Source of the DNA: an uncultured Tabrizicola sp.
Lineage (GTDB): Bacteria; Pseudomonadota; Alphaproteobacteria; Rhodobacterales; Rhodobacteraceae
Assembly (NCBI GenBank): GCA_937858255.1
Contig: CALLZQ010000300.1
Span: 1 to 5,827, forward strand
Reading direction: 5' to 3'
DNA length: 5,827 nucleotides
Of this stretch, positions 1 through 5,827 are shown piece by piece (the stretch's first letter is position 1; every line of letters begins with the position of its first letter). Position numbers and translations under genes: made by a program. The notes beneath the pieces are model-generated. The model was not told where the DNA came from and did no database searches. It saw only the letters and a program-made list of their open reading frames with translations.

Positions 1-761
1 GGGGGGGCCGCCCCCGTAGCCCCGCCGCGCCATTGCATGACAACGACTTTGGAGGGGCTTTCCGACCCCTGCCCCACGCCCAAGAGCGCGCCCATGCCCA
101 GACGGGCAAGCTCATCCTCTTCCAGAATCTCGACATCGAGGCCCAGATCCTGCATCGCCGCCAGACGCGCGGCGAAATCGTCGGTGGTCAGCACATTGGC
201 CGGCTCATTGACCAGATCGCGGGTAAAGAACACGCCCTCGGCCACGGCGGCGCCCGGGGCGGCGGCGGCGGCCACGGCCTCGGGCTTGGCCACCATCATC
301 GTCACCGCGCCAAGCGGCTTTTTCTCGCCGGTCTTGTGCGGGGTAAAGCCATAGGCCCGCATGGCAAGGCCAAAGGCGATCTCGGCGGCCATGGGATGCG
401 CTTCGGCCAGCATCAGCGCCGGCGCCTCGGCCATCACACGGCCCAGTGCGGCGCCTGCCTTGCGCGCTTCGGCAATGGTGGCTTTTTTCGGCAGACGGAT
501 CAGATGCAGCACCTCGGCCTCCAGCCCCGAGGGCCAGGCGAGATCCAGCGCCTCGCCGGGTTTCAGCCGGTCAAAGGCCGCCGAGGCGACTGCCCGCCCC
601 ACCGCACCGCGCGTTAGCCGGTCAAGCCGCCGGCCCGCCGGCGACAGCGGCTGCCCCGGCTCGGCCAGCACCGCCAGCCGGCCCTTCACGCTGGCAAGCG
701 CATCGGTGTCAACTTCGGCAAAACGGATGGAAACGGGGCTGTTGGGCAAGTGATCAGGCAT
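1..761 (-). CDS. pepA: Leucyl aminopeptidase (PepA, peptidase family M17), N-terminal half, cut by the window edge
   Basis: This is a cytoplasmic metallopeptidase that removes N-terminal residues, leucine preferentially, from peptides. The reverse strand reads open from ATG at 761-759 to the left edge, giving 253 residues of a protein usually near 490. Residues 1 to about 165 are the variable N-terminal domain. The catalytic domain begins around residue 178 with FFTRDLVNEPANVLTTDDF, a highly characteristic M17 stretch, followed by ILEEDELARLGMGALLGVGQGS and VVVMQWRGG, the strand that leads into the active site. The metal ligands and catalytic Lys/Arg lie beyond the edge, so catalysis cannot be judged. 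The start is supported by GAGG (complement of 767-770) five bases upstream and by the SIRFAEVD opening. It is divergent from lptF. In some bacteria PepA also binds DNA; nothing here tests that. Confidence 0.95.
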   Translation of the reverse strand, partial: MPDHLPNSPVSIRFAEVDTDALASVKGRLAVLAEPGQPLSPAGRRLDRLTRGAVGRAVASAAFDRLKPGEALDLAWPSGLEAEVLHLIRLPKKATIAEARKAGAALGRVMAEAPALMLAEAHPMAAEIAFGLAMRAYGFTPHKTGEKKPLGAVTMMVAKPEAVAAAAAPGAAVAEGVFFTRDLVNEPANVLTTDDFAARLAAMQDLGLDVEILEEDELARLGMGALLGVGQGSESPSKVVVMQWRGGATGAAP

Positions 762-890
762 CGCGACCTCGGGAAAACGGCTGTCGGGCAAAGGCTAGCC
801 TGCGGCCCCGGGAATGACCAGATAGCAGTTTCCTTCCCGCGCGCGAATGCGATAGTCTGCCCGGACGATTGTGCGAGGAGCGTTTCACAA
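762..890. promoter_or_regulatory. Divergent intergenic region between pepA and the lptF operon
   Basis: These 129 bases separate the two divergent start codons and must hold the pepA promoter and probably the main promoter of the lptF-lptG-lptD-surA operon. I see no strong sigma-70 box pair on either strand. The best weak -10 candidates are GATAGT at 851-856 for lptF and the complement of 821-826 (GCTATC) for pepA, neither with a good -35 at 17 bases. The perfect 10-base palindrome AGGCTAGCCT lies at 792-801 and contains the generally rare tetramer CTAG. It could be an operator half of unknown identity or chance. Confidence 0.5.
875..880 (+). promoter_or_regulatory. Ribosome binding site of lptF, fixing its GTG start
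   Basis: GAGGAG lies 10 bases ahead of GTG at 891. It supports this start over the in-frame ATG at 750, which sits inside the pepA coding region and would add 47 residues of low-complexity sequence unlike LptF. Confidence 0.7.
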
Positions 891-2045
891 GTGTCGAGAT
901 TCGACAGATATCTGCTGTCGCAACTGCTTGCGCTGTTTGGCTTTTTCTCGCTGTTGCTGGTCGCGGTCTATTGGATCAACCGTGCGGTCGGCCTGTTTGA
1001 CCAGTTGATCGCAGACGGTCAGTCGGCCCTGGTTTTTGTGGAATTCTCGCTGCTGACCCTGCCGAATGTCATCCGCCTTGTGCTGCCGATTTCCGCCTTT
1101 GCCGCCACGGTTTATGTCACCAACCGGCTGACCAATGAGAGCGAGCTGGTGGTGATGCAGGCCACCGGCTTTTCTGCCTTTCGTCTGGCGCGACCGGTGG
1201 TCTATTTCGGGCTTTGCGTCGGGCTGATGATGGCGATCCTGACCCATGTCCTTGTCCCCGCCAGCCGCGCCACGCTGGCCGAGCGCAGTGCCGAGATTTC
1301 CAAGGATGTCACCTCGCGCTATCTGCGCGACGGCCAGTTCATGCATCCCGCCGACGATGTGGCGCTCTATATCCGCGAGATCACCGAGACCGGGGAGTTG
1401 CGCGATCTCTATCTGTCAGATGCCCGCGCGCCCGAGCGGACGATGACCTATACCGCGCGCCGCGCCCTGCTGGCCCGGGGCGAGGCGGGGCCCAAGCTGC
1501 TGATGTTCGATGGCATGACCCAGTCGCTGACCACCGGTACGGGCCGGCTTGCCGTGACCCGCTTTACCGATGTGACCTATGATCTGTCGGGCATTCTGGC
1601 GGTCGACGGGCCGGGGGGGCGGACGCTGGACGAATTATCGACTGTCGAGTTGCTGCGCCCCTCGCCTCAGACGCTGGCCGAGTTGAATGTGCCGCGCGCG
1701 GTGCTGCTGGAAGAGGGGCATTCACGCATTGCCCAGCCGCTGCTGCCGCTGGCAACCGCGCTGATCGGGTTTTCCGCGCTGCTTTTGGGGGCGTTCTCGC
1801 GCTTTGGTCTCTGGCGGCAGATTATCGGCGCGGTGGTGTTGCTGGTGGTGGTGCAACTGATCAACACCCAGGCCACGGGGATGGCGGTCAAGGATGCCGC
1901 CGCCTGGCCTGCGGTCTATGCGGCGCCGGCGACCGGGGTGCTGATCGGGCTGGCGCTGCTGTGGCTGTCGCAGCGGCCCCGCCACCGGCGCGAGGCGCCC
2001 GATTCACCGCCCGCGGCCGCAGCGCCCGGGGGTGCCGCGTCATGA
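891..2045 (+). CDS. lptF: LPS export ABC transporter permease LptF (YjgP/YjgQ family)
   Basis: LptF is one of the two membrane subunits of LptB2FG, which uses ATP hydrolysis by LptB to pull lipopolysaccharide from the inner membrane into the periplasmic Lpt bridge. The protein has 384 residues, near the usual length. It opens MSRFDRYLLSQLL, with membrane segments near residues 12-29, 55-77 and 102-123, then a periplasmic beta-jellyroll domain (about 125-275), then three more segments near 284-302, 310-325 and 340-360. The stretch NESELVVMQATGFS (82-95) is the cytoplasmic coupling-helix motif that contacts LptB. The last 24 residues are a Pro/Ala/Arg-rich cytoplasmic tail without a recognised function. 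The GTG start follows a GAGGAG site. The stop overlaps the lptG start as ATGA, indicating translational coupling. LptF and LptG are paralogues; the assignment to LptF rests on gene order and on the ELVVMQATGFS version of the motif. Confidence 0.93.
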   Translation: MSRFDRYLLSQLLALFGFFSLLLVAVYWINRAVGLFDQLIADGQSALVFVEFSLLTLPNVIRLVLPISAFAATVYVTNRLTNESELVVMQATGFSAFRLARPVVYFGLCVGLMMAILTHVLVPASRATLAERSAEISKDVTSRYLRDGQFMHPADDVALYIREITETGELRDLYLSDARAPERTMTYTARRALLARGEAGPKLLMFDGMTQSLTTGTGRLAVTRFTDVTYDLSGILAVDGPGGRTLDELSTVELLRPSPQTLAELNVPRAVLLEEGHSRIAQPLLPLATALIGFSALLLGAFSRFGLWRQIIGAVVLLVVVQLINTQATGMAVKDAAAWPAVYAAPATGVLIGLALLWLSQRPRHRREAPDSPPAAAAPGGAAS

Positions 2046-3139
2046 TCCTGTCGCGCTATATCGCCAGACGGTTCCTGTGGAGCTTTCTGCAAGTGCTGTT
2101 CGTGTTCTGGGCAATCATGCTGATGATCGATGTGGTCGAGCAGTTGCGCCGGTTTTCCGGTCAGGATGTCGCGCTGTCGCGGGCCTTCTGGATGGCGGCG
2201 ATGAACACGCCCGCCAGCGTCTACCGCATTCTGCCGCTGATCATGATCCTGTCCGCCATTGCGCTGTTTCTGGCATTGGCCCGGTCGTCGGAACTGGTGG
2301 TGGTGCGGGCGGCGGGCCGGTCGGGCCTGCGGTTCCTGATGGCGCCGCTGGCGGTGGCGCTGATGATCGGGGCCCTGTCGGTGGCGGTGCTGAACCCTTT
2401 GGTTGCGGCCACGCAAAAGGAATATGACCGTCTGTGGGCCGCATTGGCCGAGGGGCGCGAGAGTACGCTCTCGGTATCGGACAATGGCCTGTGGCTGCGT
2501 CAGGGCGCCCCCGAGGGGCAAACGGTGATCCATGCAGCACGGGCCAATGCCGATGCCACAACGCTTTACGGGGTCGACTTCACGTTTTTCGGGCAGGATT
2601 CGGTGCCTGGGGAGCGGATCCGCGCCGAGGAGGCGGTGCTGGTTCCGGGCGCCTGGCGTCTGACCGGGGCGAAACGCTGGTCGCTGAATGCCGCCAACCC
2701 CGAGCGCGCCGCCGAGGCCCTGCCCGCCGGAACGGAAATCGGCTCGAACCTGACGCGCGAGGGGATTCAGGACAGTTTCGGCGACCCTTCGTCGATTCCG
2801 TTCTGGGGGCTGCCCGATTATATCCGCGGGCTTGAGGATGCCGGCTTTTCGGCCCGCGCCCATCGGCTGTGGTATCAGATGGAACTGGCCCAGCCCCTGC
2901 TCTTGGCGGCGATGGTCCTGATCGCGGCGGGCTTTACCATGCGCCATGCCCGCTTTGGCGGCACCGGCCTGATGGTGCTGCTGGCGGTGCTGGGGGGATT
3001 TGCCATCTTCTTCCTGCGCAATTTCGCGCAGGTTCTGGGGCAGAACGGCCAGGTGCCCATCGCACTCGCCGCCTGGTCGGCACCCCTGGCCGCCTTTCTG
3101 CTGGCCCTTGGCCTGCTTCTGCATGTAGAGGACGGCTGA
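2042..3139 (+). CDS. lptG: LPS export ABC transporter permease LptG (YjgP/YjgQ family)
   Basis: LptG is the partner of LptF in the inner-membrane LptB2FG extractor. It has 365 residues, typical for the family. It starts MILSRYIARRFL, with membrane segments near residues 12-30, 62-80 and 98-120, a periplasmic jellyroll (about 122-275), and segments near 284-301, 308-326 and 339-361. SSELVVVRAAGRSG (82-95) is the coupling-helix motif for LptB. The ATG at 2042 is chosen over an in-frame ATG at 1961 for three reasons: it aligns with the family N-terminus, it overlaps the lptF stop by four bases (ATGA), and a GGGGGTG site (2028-2034) lies seven bases ahead. Its own stop shares one base with the lptD start (TGATG at 3137-3141). 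I see no disrupted motif, so this gene looks intact. Confidence 0.93.
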   Translation: MILSRYIARRFLWSFLQVLFVFWAIMLMIDVVEQLRRFSGQDVALSRAFWMAAMNTPASVYRILPLIMILSAIALFLALARSSELVVVRAAGRSGLRFLMAPLAVALMIGALSVAVLNPLVAATQKEYDRLWAALAEGRESTLSVSDNGLWLRQGAPEGQTVIHAARANADATTLYGVDFTFFGQDSVPGERIRAEEAVLVPGAWRLTGAKRWSLNAANPERAAEALPAGTEIGSNLTREGIQDSFGDPSSIPFWGLPDYIRGLEDAGFSARAHRLWYQMELAQPLLLAAMVLIAAGFTMRHARFGGTGLMVLLAVLGGFAIFFLRNFAQVLGQNGQVPIALAAWSAPLAAFLLALGLLLHVEDG

Positions 3140-3278
3140 TGAAACAGCTGATCCTTGCCCTTGTCGCTTCGGTTGCGCTTCTGTCCACGGCGGGGGCTGA
3201 TGGCGCATTGGCGCAAGAGCGCGCGGCGCTGGACCGCGAGGCGGTGCAAGACCATCCGGCGGGGCGGCTGGTCGCCCC

Positions 3279-3295
3279 GGGCGGGGGCGGGGGGG
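3279..3295 (+). other. G-quadruplex motif inside lptD
   Basis: The tract has G3, C, G5, C and then G7, which can split into two G3 runs. It therefore supplies four G-tracts with one-base loops on the coding strand, the class expected to fold most readily in DNA or mRNA. It encodes a glycine run (residues 48-52 of LptD), followed by V53-H54-Q55, where the family usually has a GxVEV-type strand. Whether it folds is inference, and the run may itself be a base-calling artefact. Confidence 0.5.
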
Positions 3296-3687
3296 TTCAT
3301 CAGGGACGCACCCTGCGGGCCAGCCGCATCGTTTATGACCGCGCCGGCGACAGCCTCTCGATTCAGGGGCCGATCCTGCTGACCGAGGCGGGCGGCGACA
3401 GCATCCTCGTCGCCGATCAGGCCGAGCTTTCCGCCGATCTGACCGAGGGGATCCTGCAAGGCGCCCGGCTGATCCTGAACCGCGAATTGCAACTGGCGGC
3501 GGCGCAGATCCAACGGCTTGGCGGCGGGCGCTATACGCAACTCGATCAGGTTGTCGCCTCATCCTGCAAGGTCTGCGCCAGCGATCCGGTGCCCCTGTGG
3601 GAAATCCGGGCGCGCAAGGTGGTGCATGACCGGCAGGAACGGCAGATCTATTTCGATCAGGCGCAATTCCGGGTGGCCGGCCTGCCC

Positions 3688-3694
3688 GTCCCCG
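3688..3694 (+). other. Frameshift junction in lptD
   Basis: GTC (3688-3690) is the last codon that matches LptD in the upstream frame, and CCG (3692-3694) is the first that matches in the downstream frame. Only one base, C3691, separates them, where about three codons (FYL or FWL in relatives I recall) would be expected. The codon register needs an extra base skipped (+1), equivalent to an 8-base deletion in the gene. Confidence 0.8.
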
Positions 3695-4303
3695 CGCCTG
3701 CGTCTCCCCGACCCGACGCTGAAACGCGCCACCGGCTTTCTGACGCCCACGATCCGCAGCACCTCGGAACTCGGCACCGGCATTCGCCTGCCCTATTTCA
3801 TCACGCTGGGACCGCATCGCGACCTGACGATCACCCCCTTTGTCTCAACCCAATCGGGCCGGACACTGGAATTGCGTTACCGTCAGGCCTTTGCCAATGG
3901 CGAGATCGAGGTGACGGGCGCCCTGTCGCGCGATGAAATCCTGCCGGGCCAGACCCGGCATTACCTGACCGCCGAGGGCCGGTTCGACCTGCCGCGCGAT
4001 TTCACCCTGCGCTTTCGCGGCGAAACGGTCAGCGATGCGGGCTATCTGCTCGACTACGGCCTGCCCGACAAGGACCGGCTCGACAGCCGGGTCGAGATCA
4101 CCCGGACCCGGCGCAACGAACATATCTCGGGCCGGCTGATCAGCTTTCGTTCTCTGCGTGATGGCGAGGCCAATTCCATCCTGCCCTCGGTCGTCAGCGA
4201 TTTCACCTATCACCGGCGGTTTTCGGGGGGCCCGCTGGGCGGCGAGGCCGGCCTGCTGTTTCAGGGCCACGGTCATTTCCGTAGTTCGGATGAGGCGACG
4301 GCG

Positions 4304-4339
4304 GACAGCAATGGCGACGGGATCATCGACGGACGCGAT
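4304..4339 (+). other. EF-hand/dockerin-type calcium-binding loop encoded in the LptD barrel
   Basis: In the barrel frame these twelve codons read DSNGDGIIDGRD. Asp, Asn, Asp, Gly, Asp and Asp stand at loop positions 1, 3, 5, 6, 9 and 12, a complete match to the DxDxDGxxDxxD calcium loop. It lies between predicted strands LLFQGHGHFRSS and VARLSLRLDW, so it is probably in a surface loop. Calcium binding is inferred from the motif alone. Confidence 0.6.
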
Positions 4340-5326
4340 GTGGCGCGGCTGTCGCTGCGGCTGGACTGGCGGCGCAACTGGATGCTGCCGATGGGCATTG
4401 TCGGCACCACGCTGGGCGAGCTGCGGGCTGACCGCTATCATATCGCGCAGGACAGCAGCCTGGCCGGCGGGGGGCATTTCCGCACCAGCGGCGCCCTTGC
4501 CTCCGAATTGCGCTGGCCCTGGAGCCGGGCAGACGCCGATGGCACCAGCCATGTGATCGAACCGGTCGTGCAACTGATCTGGGCGCCCAAAGGCAATGAT
4601 ACGATCCCCAATGAGGATTCGCGCCTGACCGAGTTTGACGAGGGCAATCTGTTTTCGCTGAACCGCTTTCCGGGTGCTGACCGGGTCGAGCGCGGGGCGC
4701 GGCTGAATCTGGGCATCAGCTATACCCGGCTTTCCCCCTCGGGCTGGGCGGTCTCGGGTGCGGCGGGCCGGGTGTTGCGCGCCCGTGACCCCGGGCAATT
4801 CTCGCTGGCATCGGGCCTTGACGGCAAGACCTCTGACTGGCTGGCCGCGGTGCAGATCGCCTCGCCCGATGGCGTGGCGCTGGCGCATCGGATGGTGGCG
4901 GATAACGATCTGCGGGTGAACAAATCCGAGACGCGGCTCAGTCTCGCGGGGCGCAACTTCAATCTGGCGGGCTCTTACGTCTGGATGGTGGCCGACCCCG
5001 CCGAGGATCGCCCCGACCCGATCAATGAGGTGCTGCTGGACGGCAGCTACAAGCTGACCCCGAACTGGACCGCCTTTGGCCAGACCCGCTATGACCTTGA
5101 GGCGAACCGCGCCGCCCGTGCCTCGGTCGGGTTGCAGTTCCGCAATGAATGCGTCTCGGTGGATGTTTCTCTCTCGCGTCGCTTCACGTCCTCGACTAGT
5201 GTGAAGCCGACAACGGATTTCGGTCTGTCGGTCGATCTGGTGGGCCTTGGCGGCGCGGCTGCCGGCCCCGCACGTCGGTGCCGCAGATGACCGGCGCAGA
5301 TGAACGGCACGGGCTGTGAAGGCGAA

Positions 5327-5332
5327 GAAAGG
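5327..5332 (+). promoter_or_regulatory. Probable ribosome binding site of surA
   Basis: GAAAGG precedes GTG 5343 by 10 bases, the same spacing seen at lptF. It is too close (2 bases) to serve the ATG at 5335, which in any case hits a stop after three codons. Confidence 0.45.
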
Positions 5333-5342
5333 CTATGACGAA

Positions 5343-5827
5343 GTGACGGCACAAGGCAACAAAGCCCGCCTGTCCGCTGACAGGTCGGGGCGCAAGGCAG
5401 GGGCTGCGCGGCATCGCGGGGCATGGCTGCGCAATGGCGGGGCAGCAGTGCTGACCGCCGCGCTTCTGGCGATGCAGCCGGGGCCGGCGGTACAGGCGCA
5501 GGGCACCAGCCCCTTTGCCCCGGTCAAGCATGTCAACAGCGACGTGATCACCCAGTATGAACTTGATCAGCGGATGCGGTTTCTGACGCTGTTGCGCATT
5601 CCCGGCGATCCGGCCGAGGGCGCGATGAAGGCGCTGATTTCCGACCGTCTGGCCGCGCAAGAGGGCCGGCGTGTGGGCATCCGCCTGACGCGCGAGCAGA
5701 TCGACGCGGGCATGACCGAATTCGCTGCCCGCGCCAATCTGTCGGCCGAGGAATTCGTGGCCGCCTTGGCCCAGGGCGGCGTTGATGTCGAGACCTTCCG
5801 CGATTTCGTGGTCAACGGTCTGCTCTG
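5343..5827 (+). CDS. surA: Periplasmic chaperone / peptidyl-prolyl isomerase SurA, N-terminal part, cut by the window edge
   Basis: SurA escorts unfolded outer-membrane proteins, LptD among its best-known clients, across the periplasm to the BAM complex. The 161 residues present comprise a basic N-terminus, a hydrophobic core AAVLTAALLAM, a probable signal cleavage after AVQA (residue 52), and the start of the SurA N-terminal chaperone domain. That domain is recognisable from FAPVKHVNSDVITQYELDQRM, LLRIPGDPAEGAMKALISDRL and the helices ending EEFVAALAQGGVDVETFRDFV. Isomerase (rotamase) domains would lie beyond the edge. The start is uncertain. GTG 5343 is preferred for its GAAAGG site; GTG 5316 is in frame but lacks a site and would add nine residues, and an in-frame stop lies at 5301-5303. 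From GTG 5343 the signal peptide has an unusually long n-region of about 33 residues. The gene sits 52 bases after lptD and is probably cotranscribed. Confidence 0.88.
   Translation, partial: MTAQGNKARLSADRSGRKAGAARHRGAWLRNGGAAVLTAALLAMQPGPAVQAQGTSPFAPVKHVNSDVITQYELDQRMRFLTLLRIPGDPAEGAMKALISDRLAAQEGRRVGIRLTREQIDAGMTEFAARANLSAEEFVAALAQGGVDVETFRDFVVNGLL

Larger units (their letters stand above)
3139..5290 (+). pseudogene. lptD: LPS assembly outer-membrane protein LptD, frameshifted as written
   Basis: LptD is the outer-membrane beta-barrel that inserts lipopolysaccharide into the outer leaflet. Translation starts at ATG 3139, with GAGGA at 3128-3132, and gives a signal peptide cleaved probably after ALA (residue 25). 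The OstA-like periplasmic domain follows, with TLRASRIVYDRAGD, VADQAELSADL and SSCKVCASDPVPLWEI. After V184 (3688-3690) this frame turns to nonsense and stops at 3934-3936, giving 265 residues of which the last 81 are out of frame. The true continuation, PRLRLPDPTLKRATGFL, starts at 3692 in the next frame and runs through the barrel without interruption to 5290, ending GPARRCRR. The family has PVFYxP here; the middle residues are gone, consistent with a net loss of 8 bases (restored length 719 residues). Cysteines occur at 143, 146, 5150-5152 and 5279-5281, matching the N-/C-terminal pairs of LptD disulfides. Gene decay or an assembly error are both possible. Confidence 0.9.

Noticed and set aside
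1..15. GGGGG/CCCCC hairpin with a three-base loop at the left edge
   Set aside because: It lies inside the pepA coding sequence (codons for Ala and Pro in GATGAAPP) and not at a gene end, so it is not a terminator; the edge also hides its context.
33..617. Plus-strand open frame of 194 codons opposite pepA
   Set aside because: The opposite strand clearly encodes PepA, and this product is low-complexity His/Gly/Arg-rich sequence with no family resemblance.
750..890. Longer lptF beginning at ATG 750
   Set aside because: The added 47 residues overlap the pepA start region, resemble no LptF N-terminus, and GTG 891 has a ribosome binding site and the family-like MSRFDRYLL opening.
898..902. GATTC (GANTC, CcrM methylation type) just inside the lptF start
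   Set aside because: GANTC sites recur at several other places in the window, so one near a start carries no special weight.
1916..3817. A 633-codon open reading frame on the minus strand opposite lptF, lptG and lptD
   Set aside because: It is a shadow of GC-rich coding sequence: it is very rich in Arg, Gly, Pro and Gln, has no recognisable domain, and lies wholly opposite three recognised genes.
5287..5338. Two tiny open frames between lptD and surA: ATG 5287 (10 codons, overlapping the lptD stop as ATGA) and ATG 5300 (12 codons)
   Set aside because: Both are too short to support as genes, have no clear ribosome sites, and look like chance starts, though the ATGA overlap could help pass ribosomes toward surA.

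Overview
The window is strongly GC-rich and carries the pepA / lptF-lptG-lptD-surA arrangement. Gene order, GTG starts and protein style (the PepA stretch RDLVNEPANVLTT, an LptD ending in PARRCRR) point to an alphaproteobacterium, most likely Rhodobacteraceae (Rhodobacter/Paracoccus-like). This is recognition from memory, not a database search.

Layout. Positions 1-761 on the minus strand hold the first half of leucyl aminopeptidase pepA, running off the left edge. A 129-base divergent intergenic region (762-890) separates it from a plus-strand operon: lptF (891-2045), lptG (2042-3139), lptD (3139-5290) and the start of surA (5343 to the right edge). lptF/lptG overlap by ATGA and lptG/lptD by TGATG; surA follows after 52 bases. 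No stretch over 300 bases lacks a gene, and I see no RNA genes, mobile elements, CRISPR arrays or convincing terminators.

How the genes work together. LptF and LptG are the two transmembrane subunits of the inner-membrane LptB2FG transporter, which extracts lipopolysaccharide. LptD is the outer-membrane barrel that inserts it into the outer leaflet. SurA is the periplasmic chaperone that helps barrel proteins, LptD included, to fold. The operon thus groups both ends of the LPS export bridge with a folding factor for the outer end. PepA is a cytoplasmic peptidase with no evident functional link.

The main anomaly is lptD, which is broken as written. The signal peptide and N-terminal domain read in one frame to about position 3690; the whole barrel reads in the next frame from 3692 to 5290. 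The conserved PVFYxP stretch is missing its central residues, which fits a net loss of 8 bases. The same domain has a G-rich tract (3279-3295) that replaces a conserved strand with glycines and forms a G-quadruplex motif. Either the gene is decayed or the assembly has errors here. A second oddity is a textbook calcium-binding loop (DxNxDGxxDxxD) in the LptD barrel. I found no wholly new biological system; the rest is a conserved housekeeping locus.
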